Assembly: GCA_964416305.1 (NCBI GenBank)
Contig: CAYQDM010000008.1
Span: 1-64,000, forward strand
DNA length: 64,000 bases
Direction: 5' to 3'
Origin: Acidaminobacter sp964416305
Lineage (GTDB): Bacteria > Bacillota > Clostridia > Peptostreptococcales > Acidaminobacteraceae
Position 1 is the stretch's first letter, and each line of letters begins with the position of its first letter. The position numbers were made by a program, and so were the translations under genes. This document shows positions 7,845 through 15,495 of the stretch, piece after piece. The notes below the pieces were generated by a model. It worked only from the letters and a program-made list of their open reading frames with translations, had not been told where the DNA came from and ran no database searches.

Positions 7845-7934
7845 AAAGGGACAGCCCGAAAAAACCAAGGGGGGCGCCGCAGTTAACCACTGCGTGCACC
7901 GGATCATGGGGACGCCGGCCTGTCCCTTTTTCTT
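7845..7934 (+). terminator. Large structured terminator-like element
   Basis: AAAGGGACAG (7845-7854) pairs with CTGTCCCTTT (7920-7929), followed by a T-rich stretch. The 65 nt enclosed contain a second hairpin, GCAGT-TAACC-ACTGC, and C/G-rich runs. It ends the sulfur operon; the interior is larger than a simple terminator needs. Confidence 0.6.
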
Positions 7935-8005
7935 TTGTTTGGATAGTGCACCAAAGGATATTTATAGGATAATTCGGTGCTTTGTACTTTACGCGGGGAG
8001 GCGTT

Positions 8006-8893
8006 ATGACTATGAAGAACATTTCGACTTTTTCCATTGTCGCCCGGGATCCGGTCACCCAGGAGCTGGGCGTTGCCGTTCAGTCCAAGTTTTTGGCTGT
8101 CGGCGCCGTGGTGCCCTGGGCGAAAGCCAATGTGGGCGCTATTGCGACACAAGCCTATGCCAACTTGGATTATGGTGAGCTGGGCCTGGAGCTTCTCAAG
8201 AAGGGCTACACTGCGGATGAGACTCTGAAGGCACTGCTGGCGCTGGATGAAGGCAGGGATGACCGCCAAGTCGGCATTGTGGATGCTCAGGGCAACGCCG
8301 TTTCCTATACCGGAGAACGCTGCCGTCTGTGGGCCGGCGGACTCTACGGCGACAACTATGCCTGTCAGGGCAACATCCTGGTCAGCGGTGATACTGTGAC
8401 CGCCTTGGCGGATACGTTCGAAAGCACGGAGGGCACCCTGGCAAGACGGCTGGTAGAGGCCTTGAAGGCAGCCCAGAACGCCGGGGGCGACAGCCGCGGC
8501 AGACAGTCCGCCGCTTTGCTGATCGTCCGGGAAAACGGCAGCTATGGCGGCTATAATGACCGCGCGATCGACCTCAGAGTAGATGATGATCCGGAACCCA
8601 TAGAAAAGCTAGAGTACCTGCTGACCCTCCACGAAATGTACTTTGAAGCGCCTGCCAAGAAGGACCACCTGGATGTGACGCCTGAGATCGCCGGGAAACT
8701 TCGCAGGGCGCTGGAGAACCTGGGCTATGCAGCAGGCAGCCTAGATACAGCCCCTTATTTTGAGGGGCCGCTGAAAGCCGCCTACGAAGCTTTTGCCGGC
8801 AGCGAGAACTATGAAGTGAGACTTCTTCAAGGAGAGGTCATTGACCGGAGAACCTATCAGCATTTGCTGAAAAAGGCTGGCTTGGCGGAATAA
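8006..8893 (+). CDS. DUF1028 family protein (Ntn-hydrolase-like)
   Basis: A 295-residue protein. The N-terminal two thirds match the DUF1028 family (STFSIVARDPVTQELGVAVQSKFLAVG at the start, then GAIATQAYANLDYG). DUF1028 members have an Ntn-hydrolase-like fold and an unproven function. The C-terminal part (from about residue 225) resembles the small putative peptidoglycan-binding domain often attached to this family. ATG 8006 is preferred because GGGAGG precedes it. The gene stands alone: a structured terminator lies upstream, and a REP-like hairpin and terminator follow. No signal peptide is visible. Confidence 0.8.
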   Translation: MTMKNISTFSIVARDPVTQELGVAVQSKFLAVGAVVPWAKANVGAIATQAYANLDYGELGLELLKKGYTADETLKALLALDEGRDDRQVGIVDAQGNAVSYTGERCRLWAGGLYGDNYACQGNILVSGDTVTALADTFESTEGTLARRLVEALKAAQNAGGDSRGRQSAALLIVRENGSYGGYNDRAIDLRVDDDPEPIEKLEYLLTLHEMYFEAPAKKDHLDVTPEIAGKLRRALENLGYAAGSLDTAPYFEGPLKAAYEAFAGSENYEVRLLQGEVIDRRTYQHLLKKAGLAE

Positions 8894-8914
8894 AGGATGG
8901 ATGAAAGAAAAAAA

Positions 8915-8973
8915 GAAACTGGGGGTCAGTAGGCATCAGCCGCTGCGGCTGGCGCCTATCGACCCCCAGTTTC
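8915..8973. repeat. Long REP-like hairpin
   Basis: GAAACTGGGGGTC (8915-8927) pairs perfectly with GACCCCCAGTTTC (8961-8973). Between them AGTAGGC/GCGCCTAT and CAGCCGCTGCGGCTG extend the stem almost continuously. The outer arm resembles the flank of the 1059-1083 palindrome. Confidence 0.75.
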
Positions 8974-8986
8974 CACAAAAAAGTGA

Positions 8987-9040
8987 GAGACGGGAGAGGG
9001 CATTGAGTTTATCCAATGCCCTCTCTCGTCTCTTATTTTT
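8987..9040. terminator. Bidirectional terminator between convergent genes
   Basis: GAGACGGGAGAGGGCATT (8987-9004) pairs with AATGCCCTCTCTCGTCTC (9015-9032) and is followed by a T-rich tract on the plus strand. It serves the DUF1028 gene and overlaps the end of the minus-strand reductase gene. Confidence 0.85.
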
Positions 9041-10238
9041 CTATTACATCTTCTACCATCTGCGACACGCTGACGCCTTTGCCTATGGACTTCTGCATCA
9101 CACCCGACTTATTCAGGCTGCCCATCTGGATCCCGCCGACGTAGACCCCGTCTTCGAAGTAAAGCTTTTTATAGACACCGCTTTGCCTGTCGTAATCCGT
9201 AATGCTCCGGAGCCCTTTGGATTCAAAGGCCATGATGTCACCGACTGAAAACACCTGCATATTCATGCTCTTGAAAATGCTGGACGGCACGGTCATTTTC
9301 CAGGCCGCGGACCTTCCTGCGGCGCCTGTACCGGCGACTTTCCCCATCTCCAAGGACATAGGCCACAGACCGAAGACAAAGCCTCCCACTTCAGCAACAT
9401 CTCCGGCAGCGTAAATGCCTTCAGCACTGGTTCTCATAGCTTCATCCACAATAACACCGCGGTTGCAGGCTATGCCCGCCGCTTCCGCAAGTTCCTTGTT
9501 GGGTTTGATCCCGGCAGAGACGAGGACCATCTGGGCATTGATGATTTCCCCGGCGCCCTCCCCGACCAGCACGCCCTCAACGGCATCTTTGCCAATCAGC
9601 TCCTGGATTTTAACTTCCTTTCGGATTTTGATGCCCGTCTTCAGGACGCCTTCCTCAAACAGCCGGGAACCTTCGTGGTCCAGCTGGCGAGGCAGCAGAC
9701 GGTCCGCAATTTCCAGGACGGTGACTTCCAGGCCCAGGTTTTTCAGTCCCCAGGCAAATTCTAGTCCGAGAAGTCCGCCGCCAATAACCACGGCCTCCTG
9801 GACGTTCTTCGCATAATCCTTGATATCATCTGCGTCCTGTTTGGTCCGCACCGTAAAGACCCCTGTCTTGTCGATGTTGCGGATAGGCGGCACGTTGTTT
9901 CTGCTGCCATTGGCCAGAATCAGCCTGTCATAGCTGTACTGTGCGCCATCCTGGGTCTTCAGGCACTTTTCGGCCGGCAGCAGCTCGGTAACCGTGGTTC
10001 CCAGGCATAGGTCAATGCGGTTGTCCTCGTACCACTCCTGTGGGTGGAGATAGAAGAAGTTGGGCTTGTGGGCGTCATAGAGATAATAACTGACCATCGG
10101 CCGAAAATAGCCGAGTTCAGGTTCGGAAGTGATCATGAGCACTGACGCGTCGGGGCTGAGGCTGCGGATGCTTTCCACGGCGCCCGTACCGGCGGCGGCG
10201 TTGCCAATAACGATAATGTCATACGATTTTCTTTCCAT
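9033..10238 (-). CDS. FAD-dependent NADH:rubredoxin reductase-like oxidoreductase
   Basis: A 401-residue pyridine-nucleotide disulfide oxidoreductase-family flavoprotein. An N-terminal FAD motif (VIGNAAAGTGAVESI), a central NAD(P) motif (VVIGGGLLGLEFA, about residues 147-159) and the second FAD motif (GIYAAGDVAEV) are in order. It lacks a CxxxxC redox disulfide, as in NADH:rubredoxin reductase (NROR). AAGGAGG precedes the ATG. It is divergent from the wHTH/rubredoxin/superoxide-reductase operon, which suggests it reduces those rubredoxins to feed superoxide reductase and rubrerythrin. One exact copy of the dispersed 10-mer (10092-10101) lies inside, encoding part of RPMVS. Confidence 0.85.
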   Translation of the reverse strand: MERKSYDIIVIGNAAAGTGAVESIRSLSPDASVLMITSEPELGYFRPMVSYYLYDAHKPNFFYLHPQEWYEDNRIDLCLGTTVTELLPAEKCLKTQDGAQYSYDRLILANGSRNNVPPIRNIDKTGVFTVRTKQDADDIKDYAKNVQEAVVIGGGLLGLEFAWGLKNLGLEVTVLEIADRLLPRQLDHEGSRLFEEGVLKTGIKIRKEVKIQELIGKDAVEGVLVGEGAGEIINAQMVLVSAGIKPNKELAEAAGIACNRGVIVDEAMRTSAEGIYAAGDVAEVGGFVFGLWPMSLEMGKVAGTGAAGRSAAWKMTVPSSIFKSMNMQVFSVGDIMAFESKGLRSITDYDRQSGVYKKLYFEDGVYVGGIQMGSLNKSGVMQKSIGKGVSVSQMVEDVIEK

Positions 10239-10407
10239 ATGGGGGGTGCCTCCTTCAAGTTCTCTGATTGAGAAGTGCGTTACGACGTACTCTTACCCAT
10301 TACTGAGGCCTAAAATCGCTTTGCTGGGGAATGGCTTCGCACAAAAAATCAGATTTAAGTTTAGGCAACCTGTTTTTAGGTATAATAATAAAGCATTACG
10401 CCGCTTA

Positions 10408-10417
10408 GCCGATGGTC
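10408..10417 (-). repeat. Dispersed 10-mer GCCGATGGTC
   Basis: Exact reverse-orientation copy, followed by AC, in the divergent intergenic region upstream of the oxidative-stress operon. A near copy (AACCATCGGC, 10717-10726) in opposite orientation lies after the wHTH gene. Confidence 0.85.
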
Positions 10418-10444
10418 ACGTAATTTGAAACTATGAGAAAAGGG

Positions 10445-10496
10445 TTGACGGCGCAGAAATTAATATGTTAGTATAAAAATGTAATCATTACATTTT
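10445..10496 (+). promoter_or_regulatory. Promoter with PerR-type 21-bp palindromic operator
   Basis: TTGACG (10445-10450) and TAGTAT (10469-10474) are spaced 18 bp. Immediately downstream, AAAATGTAAT-C-ATTACATTTT (10476-10496) is a perfect 21-bp palindrome covering the expected start point. It resembles PerR/Fur boxes (inverted A/T-rich 7-1-7). A PerR-like gene lies in the operon, so autoregulation and peroxide derepression are likely. Confidence 0.78.
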
Positions 10497-10516
10497 AATA
10501 AGGAGGCTTGTTGAGA

Positions 10517-10696
10517 TTGGATCTTAAACAAGAGGTTTTAAAAGCATTTGAGGATGCGGGCGACGCGGTTCGTCCCGGAGATATCGTTGAAAAGACAGGT
10601 GCTGACAAGAAAGACGTCGATAAGGCTATTAAGCAGCTTAAAGATGAGGGCAAAATCTACTCACCAAAGCGCTGCTTCTATGAAATCGTAAAATAG
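10517..10696 (+). CDS. Small winged-helix DNA-binding-like protein
   Basis: A 59-residue protein predicted to be a single winged helix: KQEVLKAFEDAG, then DIVEKTGADKKDVDKAIKQL as the recognition helix region, and GKIYSPKRCFYEI as the wing. Similar short proteins occur in many Clostridia and act, or are presumed to act, as regulators. The start is uncertain: TTG codons at 10508, 10511 and 10517 are all in frame. TTG 10517 gives the usual MDLKQ start, with AGGAGG 10 nt upstream. It is the first gene of the oxidative-stress operon. Confidence 0.75.
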   Translation: MDLKQEVLKAFEDAGDAVRPGDIVEKTGADKKDVDKAIKQLKDEGKIYSPKRCFYEIVK

Positions 10697-10812
10697 AGTG
10701 ATGTAATGGTTGCCGGAACCATCGGCAAAAATTGTCTTATTTTCGTTTAGTAGTTCGGCTTGAAACCGGTGAAATTCCGGTTCAACAATAAAACAAACAG
10801 GGAGGATTACAC

Positions 10813-10968
10813 ATGAAATACGTTTGCACAGCTTGCGGCTATGAGTACGATCCAGCAATTGGCGACCCTGACAGTGGCGTAGCGCCGGGCACTGCCTTCG
10901 AAGACATTCCGGATGATTGGGTCTGTCCTCTTTGCGGCGTTGGCAAGGATATGTTTGAGCCGGTCTAA
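10813..10968 (+). CDS. Rubredoxin (first of tandem pair)
   Basis: A 51-residue rubredoxin with iron-ligating pairs C5-x2-C8 (VCTACGY) and C38-x2-C41 (CPLCGVGKDMF). GGAGGATTACAC precedes the ATG. Rubredoxin passes single electrons from an NADH:rubredoxin reductase to superoxide reductase and rubrerythrin, all present nearby. It is about 90% identical by eye to the next gene, so a recent tandem duplication is likely. Confidence 0.95.
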   Translation: MKYVCTACGYEYDPAIGDPDSGVAPGTAFEDIPDDWVCPLCGVGKDMFEPV

Positions 10969-11059
10969 ACCGGTCACATTTGATGTTGAAGGGCCAGTGG
11001 CAAAGCTTTAAGAGCCTTAGCCAATGGTGACCGAACCCCATTTTGAAAGGAGACTGTTT

Positions 11060-11218
11060 ATGGAAAAATATGTTTGCACTGCATGTGGTTATGTTTATGA
11101 TCCTGAGCTCGGAGATCCAGATGGCGGCGTAGCGCCTGGCACATCGTTTGCTGACATTCCGGATGATTGGGTTTGCCCGCTTTGCGGCGTTGGCAAGGAC
11201 ATGTTCGAACCGGAATAG
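11060..11218 (+). CDS. Rubredoxin (second of tandem pair)
   Basis: A 52-residue rubredoxin, MEKYVCTACGY...CPLCGVGKDMFEPE, with the same four Cys ligands as the upstream copy. ATG 11060 follows AAAGGAGAC. The spacer between the copies holds GCCAATGGTGACC, a degenerate copy of the dispersed 10-mer. Confidence 0.95.
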   Translation: MEKYVCTACGYVYDPELGDPDGGVAPGTSFADIPDDWVCPLCGVGKDMFEPE

Positions 11219-11258
11219 ACCGATATTGAAAAGCATCATCGAAGGGAGTCAGGGCATC

Positions 11259-11678
11259 ATGCTCAGGAAGATCGAGAACATCAGCGAGTATTTGAAAGAA
11301 AGCGGTATCAAGCCCTCCTATCAGAGGATCCGGATTTTCGAGTATCTGATGCATACGAAGGAGCACCCTACCGTGGATACAATTTACCGCGCGCTTGTTC
11401 CCGAAATACCGACACTCTCCAAGACGACGGTCTACAACACTTTGAACCTCTTTGTTGAAAACCGGATCGCATACCTGATTTCCATTGAGGAAAATGAAGC
11501 CCGCTACGACGCGGATACTTCATTGCACGGGCACTTCAAATGTGTTTCCTGCCAGAAGGTGTTCGATTTTGACGTAGAAGCGGATCAAATGCGTTATGGC
11601 GGCCCAGAGGGATCGGAAGTTCGAGAGAAGCATGTGTATTACAAAGGACTATGCTCTGGGTGCAATCAGGTCCAGTAG
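11259..11678 (+). CDS. perR: Fur-family peroxide regulator, PerR-like
   Basis: A 139-residue Fur-family repressor. The regulatory metal ligands of Bacillus PerR (H37, D85, H91, H93, D104) are matched with an offset of one by H36, D84, H90, H92 and D103. Asp at the last position, rather than Glu, is the residue associated with peroxide sensing. Structural zinc ligands are C95/C98 and C132/C135. The N-terminal winged helix spans about 20-80 (SYQRIRIFEYL...TVYNTLNLF). ATG 11259 is the start that gives a family-typical N-terminus; the ribosome site GGGAG is somewhat distant. It sits inside the operon it probably represses through the palindrome at 10476-10496. Confidence 0.9.
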   Translation: MLRKIENISEYLKESGIKPSYQRIRIFEYLMHTKEHPTVDTIYRALVPEIPTLSKTTVYNTLNLFVENRIAYLISIEENEARYDADTSLHGHFKCVSCQKVFDFDVEADQMRYGGPEGSEVREKHVYYKGLCSGCNQVQ

Positions 11679-11701
11679 TATGACTATAGGAGGTAAATAA
11701 T

Positions 11702-12082
11702 TTGGCTAAGTATCTTGGTGTATTTAAATGCGAACTATGCGGAAACATAGTAGAGGTCTATAATGAGGGCGTCGGCGAGCTCGTTTGCTGCGGTCAGCCT
11801 ATGACGTTTATGGAAGAGAAAAAAGCGGATTCCTCTACAGAGAAGCACGTTCCAGTCATTGAAAAAGTCGAGGGCGGCTACAAGGTCACAGTCGGTTCGA
11901 CACTCCACCCTATGACGGACGCTCACTACATTCAGTGGATTGAGCTTCTGACGGGCAAAGAAGTGCTGACAGCATTCCTCAAGCCGGGCGACGAGCCGGT
12001 TGCCTATTTCTGCACAGATGCTCAGGCTGTCTCAGCCCGTGAGTACTGCAATCTTCACGGACACTGGAGCTCAGAGGCGTAA
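11702..12082 (+). CDS. dfx: Desulfoferrodoxin (superoxide reductase)
   Basis: A 126-residue class I superoxide reductase. The desulforedoxin centre ligands are C10, C13, C29 and C30. The catalytic iron ligands are H49, H69, H75, C116 and H119, numbering that coincides with Desulfovibrio-type desulfoferrodoxin; E47 and K48 at the active site are also present. It reduces superoxide to peroxide with electrons from rubredoxin. The start is TTG, with TAGGAGG 8 nt upstream. It lies in the PerR operon between perR and ferritin. Confidence 0.96.
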   Translation: MAKYLGVFKCELCGNIVEVYNEGVGELVCCGQPMTFMEEKKADSSTEKHVPVIEKVEGGYKVTVGSTLHPMTDAHYIQWIELLTGKEVLTAFLKPGDEPVAYFCTDAQAVSAREYCNLHGHWSSEA

Positions 12083-12164
12083 TTTTTACTTACCACATTT
12101 GAATAACACTAAAACACATCGACTTTCAGAGGTAAGTCTGAAGGCAGTACAGGAGTGACGAAAC

Positions 12165-12671
12165 ATGATCAACAAAAGAGTGGAAGAAGCTTTCAACATT
12201 CAAATCAACGCAGAGTTGTATTCGGCGTATCTGTATCTTTCCATGGCTGCGTATTTCGAAGCGCAAAACCTCCCTGGCTTCGCGAACTGGATGCGCGTTC
12301 AGTTTCAGGAAGAGCAGTTCCACGCGTTCAAAATGTTTAACTTTGTCAACGAGCGCGGCGGTCGTGTCATTTTGACAAAAATTGACGGACCTAAAGTAGA
12401 ATGGGAAAACGTGGTTGATGTATATGAGGAAGTGCTTGCTCATGAGCAGCACGTCACCAGCCTCATCAACAACATCATGGACATTGCCATTGATGAGAGA
12501 GACCATGCGACTAAGAGCTTCCTGAACTGGTTCATTGATGAGCAGGTGGAAGAAGAGTCTGCAGCGGAAGCGATTATTTCTGAGCTTAAGCTGATCGACG
12601 GCAAGGGAAATGGTATTTTAATGATGGACCGCGAGTTCAGAGCGCGCGTGTTCACTCCGCCGGTAGCCTAG
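12165..12671 (+). CDS. ftn: Ferritin (non-heme)
   Basis: A 168-residue bacterial ferritin, near the family's usual length, with di-iron centre residues in INAELYSAYLYLSMAAYFE and EEQFHAFKMF and a later E/Q helix (AHEQHVTSLINNI). It stores iron and limits Fenton chemistry, which suits its place between superoxide reductase and rubrerythrin. The spacer downstream holds a CCGGCCGG hairpin (about 12702-12729) without a T tail, perhaps an RNA stability or processing element. Confidence 0.93.
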   Translation: MINKRVEEAFNIQINAELYSAYLYLSMAAYFEAQNLPGFANWMRVQFQEEQFHAFKMFNFVNERGGRVILTKIDGPKVEWENVVDVYEEVLAHEQHVTSLINNIMDIAIDERDHATKSFLNWFIDEQVEEESAAEAIISELKLIDGKGNGILMMDREFRARVFTPPVA

Positions 12672-12755
12672 AACTGTCAGGCAATAAGAAAGATGTGATG
12701 ACCGGCCGGGCAGTGTTGTCCGGCCGGAAGAATTTACATAATCAGGAGGGACATA

Positions 12756-13334
12756 ATGTCAGCCATTAAGGGAACACAAACTGAAAAGAACCTTTTGAAA
12801 TCCTTCGCTGGTGAGTCACAGGCGAGAAATCGCTATCATATGTTCGCCAAGAAGGCTATTGAAGAGGGTTATGAGCAAATCGCCGGCCTGTTCAATGAAA
12901 CTGCCGACAACGAGCGTGTTCACGCAGAAATTTTCTTCAGCTTCCTGACAGCGGGCGAAGCCCTTGAAATCACAGCGGCTTATCCTGCGGGCACAGTGGG
13001 CTCAACTTATGAGAATCTACTTGCGTCGGCTCATGGTGAAAACGAGGAGCACACAGTGCTTTATCCTATGTTTGCCAAGATCGCTGAGGAAGAGGGATTT
13101 AAAGATGTCGCCACTGCTTACCGCATGATCTCCAAGGTTGAGTATGAGCATGAAATGCGTTATCTCAAACTGGCAGAGAATTGCGCAAACGAGGAAGTCT
13201 TTGCCAAGAAAGAAAAGACGCGCTGGAAATGCCGCGAGTGCGGTTATGTCCACGAAGGCGAAAAAGCACCTGGCATTTGCCCGACTTGCAAGAAGCCTCA
13301 GGGCTATTTTGAAGTCAAGGAATCCAATTATTAA
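12756..13334 (+). CDS. rbr: Rubrerythrin
   Basis: A 192-residue rubrerythrin: an N-terminal ferritin-like di-iron domain (FAGESQARNRYHMFAKKA; NERVHAEIFF; EEEHTVLYPMF; EYEHEMRYL) and a C-terminal rubredoxin-like domain (residues about 155-192) with two CxxC pairs, CRECGY and CPTCKK. It reduces hydrogen peroxide, using rubredoxin as donor. AGGAGGG precedes the ATG. It is the last gene of the operon, closed by a strong terminator. Confidence 0.97.
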   Translation: MSAIKGTQTEKNLLKSFAGESQARNRYHMFAKKAIEEGYEQIAGLFNETADNERVHAEIFFSFLTAGEALEITAAYPAGTVGSTYENLLASAHGENEEHTVLYPMFAKIAEEEGFKDVATAYRMISKVEYEHEMRYLKLAENCANEEVFAKKEKTRWKCRECGYVHEGEKAPGICPTCKKPQGYFEVKESNY

Positions 13335-13361
13335 TCCATTGGTGGATTGTGAAGAGCATAG

Positions 13362-13391
13362 AAAAGCGGCGCGCAGGCGCCGCTTTTTGTG
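13362..13391 (+). terminator. Terminator of the oxidative-stress operon
   Basis: AAAAGCGGCGC (13362-13372) pairs with GCGCCGCTTTT (13377-13387), followed by T. Confidence 0.93.
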
Positions 13392-13475
13392 TGTTTGTGA
13401 AACGGGATTCGAAGTGTCATGAAGGTGGTATAATTAACATAAGAAAACAATTCGCGCTTAAGGAGGTTATAATCT

Positions 13476-14042
13476 ATGATGGTCACAAGAGATCAGGCCT
13501 GGGTACTTCTCAAGGAATTTGTTGAGACGGACAGCCTGCGGAAGCATGCCCTCGCCGTCGAAGCCGCCATGCGAGGCTACGCGAAGCGCATGGGAGAAAA
13601 CGTTGAAGTCTGGTCGGCCCTCGGACTGCTTCACGACTTGGATTACGAAAAATACCCGGATAAGCATCCTTATGTCGCAGTAGATCTGTTGGAGCACAGA
13701 AATTTCCCGGATGAGTTTGTTCTGGCTGTAAAGGGGCATGCAGATTATACAGAGACACCAAGGGAGACACTGATGGCAAAAATGCTTTATGCCTGCGACG
13801 AGCTCGCCAGCTTCATAGTCGCGGTGGCGCTGGTGCGGCCTGATGGCTTTGAAGGTCTTGAGGCAAAATCCGTCAGGAAAAAGCTTAAAGATAAAGCTTT
13901 TGCACGGGCGGTGAACCGGGAAGAAATAGCAAAAGGTGCTGAAGATCTCGGATTTGACTTAATGGAACACATTCAGACGGTCGTCGACGCCCTTAAGGAA
14001 AGAGAAGCTGAGCTTCAGACTGAGGGACTCAGCTTGTTGTAG
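13476..14042 (+). CDS. HD-domain phosphohydrolase
   Basis: A 188-residue HD-domain protein. The motif LGLLHDLDYEKYP carries the metal-binding HD pair, and H111-range residues (KGHADY) supply a further ligand. Members of this short HD family, often annotated as HDIG-domain hydrolases, act on phosphorylated nucleotides; the substrate is unknown. AAGGAGG precedes two adjacent ATG codons and the first is used here. The gene is monocistronic, between terminators at 13362 and 14077. No neighbour hints at a pathway. Confidence 0.82.
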   Translation: MMVTRDQAWVLLKEFVETDSLRKHALAVEAAMRGYAKRMGENVEVWSALGLLHDLDYEKYPDKHPYVAVDLLEHRNFPDEFVLAVKGHADYTETPRETLMAKMLYACDELASFIVAVALVRPDGFEGLEAKSVRKKLKDKAFARAVNREEIAKGAEDLGFDLMEHIQTVVDALKEREAELQTEGLSLL

Positions 14043-14076
14043 CAGCATTTGTGGATTGTGAGATCAACTTGAAACA

Positions 14077-14110
14077 CAAAAAAACCGCTGTCAACTGACG
14101 GCGGTTTTTC
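14077..14110. terminator. Terminator between HD-domain gene and RNase H gene
   Basis: AAAACCGC...GCGGTTTTT stem, with the inner pairs GTCA/TGAC, between convergent genes; it can work in both directions. Confidence 0.85.
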
Positions 14111-14137
14111 ATGTGTGTTGATAAATGCGCGAAAAGT

Positions 14138-14698
14138 CTATTTGGGCTGGTTTTTCAATTTCATCTCATCAATGCCTTGATTGGCAAGAGCGTCTACCTT
14201 GGCATTCATCTCGAGAAGATGCCTGAAGGTGTCTTCAGAATAGGTGCGTCCGTTGTAGCGTTCGATCTTTTCCTTCCACTGGCGGACATCTGTCGTTTTT
14301 TTCAGATTGAGATGTCCCTTGATTTTCAGGAATTCAACCTTGCTGAAACTTTCAACCAAGGGCAGAAGAGCTTCCCACAAGTCCTTGTTTTCGACCGGCT
14401 GCCGGGAGGAATTGATCCAGCCGTTTAAACGCCATTTGTCATACCAGCGTTCCCGAAAGCAGTTGACCAGATAGGCGCTGTCCGAATAGATTTCAATGGA
14501 CAAATCCCTGGATTTAAGGGCACGAAGAGCTTCCAGTACGGCAGTCATCTCCATGCGGTTGTTGGTGGTGTTGATCTCTCCGCCATAGAGGGTTTTGACG
14601 TTGTCGTTGTATTCGAGGAGCGCTCCCCAACCGCCAACGTTTTGATCAGATTGATTGCCGGCGCAGCCGCCGTCAGCATGTATGGTCACGAGTTTCAC
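14138..14698 (-). CDS. rnhA: Ribonuclease HI
   Basis: A 186-residue RNase HI. The catalytic carboxylates are D9 (HADGG), E50 (NNRMEM), D73 (YSDSAYL) and a C-terminal Asp in NAKVDALANQG. It cleaves RNA in RNA-DNA hybrids. GTG 14698 is chosen because AGGAGG lies 9 nt upstream and the N-terminus then fits the family; the longer frame to 14740 would run through the ribosome site. A basic insertion before the last Asp makes it somewhat longer than the E. coli enzyme. Convergent to the HD-domain gene. Confidence 0.92.
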   Translation of the reverse strand: MKLVTIHADGGCAGNQSDQNVGGWGALLEYNDNVKTLYGGEINTTNNRMEMTAVLEALRALKSRDLSIEIYSDSAYLVNCFRERWYDKWRLNGWINSSRQPVENKDLWEALLPLVESFSKVEFLKIKGHLNLKKTTDVRQWKEKIERYNGRTYSEDTFRHLLEMNAKVDALANQGIDEMKLKNQPK

Positions 14699-14781
14699 GC
14701 ACGGAAGCCTCCTGTCTTTCAAGTGATTTTTAAATCGCATTGCTTGATTTTCAGTTAAATTTAAGGGTTTATTGACTATTA

Positions 14782-14810
14782 TTGCACAAAAGCAAAAAAA
14801 AGGCTATAAT
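14782..14810 (+). promoter_or_regulatory. Sigma-A promoter for the Lrp-family gene
   Basis: TTGCAC (14782-14787), 17-bp spacer, TATAAT (14805-14810). The leader downstream has repeats of CGCGAGTAG/GCGAGTAG whose role is unclear. Confidence 0.7.
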
Positions 14811-14897
14811 CGTTTCAACGAGACCACAGCCATTGTGGCGCGAGTAGTCAAAAGACGCGAGTAGCCGTCAGGCGCGATCGGGGGAGGAAAGTAAATC

Positions 14898-15335
14898 ATG
14901 GACGCAACAGATAAGGAAATCCTAAGAATCCTTCAGGACGACGCCAAGCTGTCCATTTCTGAATTGGGACGAACCATTGGTCTGTCAACAACGGCGACCA
15001 AGGAGCGCGTAAAAAAGCTTGAGCAGGAAGGTGTCATCAAGGGCTATACGGCGGTCTTAAATGCCAATGAAGTCGATGCCGGCCTGTTGTCCTTTATAAG
15101 TATTCCACTCGGGGATGTCAGCATAGCGGAGATGGGCGAGAAACTCATCGCCATGCCGGAAGTCCTGGAATGCCATAAAGTCACTGGAAATACGACCTTT
15201 TTAATCAAAGTCAGAACCTCCACGACCACGGAGCTTGAAAATGTCATTGAGCGGATCAACGACTTTGCCCGCAATACCTACACCTATGTCGCACTGTCTA
15301 CTTTAAAAGAGACTTCAAAGCTCAAGATTGACTGA
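14898..15335 (+). CDS. Lrp/AsnC-family transcriptional regulator
   Basis: A 145-residue regulator: an N-terminal winged helix (ATDKEILRILQDDAKLSISELGRTIGLS) and a C-terminal RAM domain (from about residue 65) that usually binds amino acids and builds octamers. GGGGGAGG precedes the ATG. It is transcribed alone, so its targets cannot be told from context; amino-acid metabolism would suit this organism. Confidence 0.9.
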   Translation: MDATDKEILRILQDDAKLSISELGRTIGLSTTATKERVKKLEQEGVIKGYTAVLNANEVDAGLLSFISIPLGDVSIAEMGEKLIAMPEVLECHKVTGNTTFLIKVRTSTTTELENVIERINDFARNTYTYVALSTLKETSKLKID

Positions 15336-15417
15336 ACCTCTGCATACACCCATGTATTCGGTCGTGTGCAGTTCAATGAATCACAACCAACTGAATTCCA
15401 AATACAACAATCCACTA

Positions 15418-15472
15418 AAAAGGCTGCTCCGGCGGCATGGTGATCTCACCGTGTCCTGAGGCAGCCTTTATG
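15418..15472. terminator. Terminator between convergent genes
   Basis: AAAAGGCTGC pairs with GCAGCCTTT across a loop that contains further pairing (GGCGGCATGG region). It separates the Lrp gene from the minus-strand thioredoxin-like pair. Confidence 0.7.
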
Positions 15473-15495
15473 TTTTTAAGGTTTTTCATAAGTCC

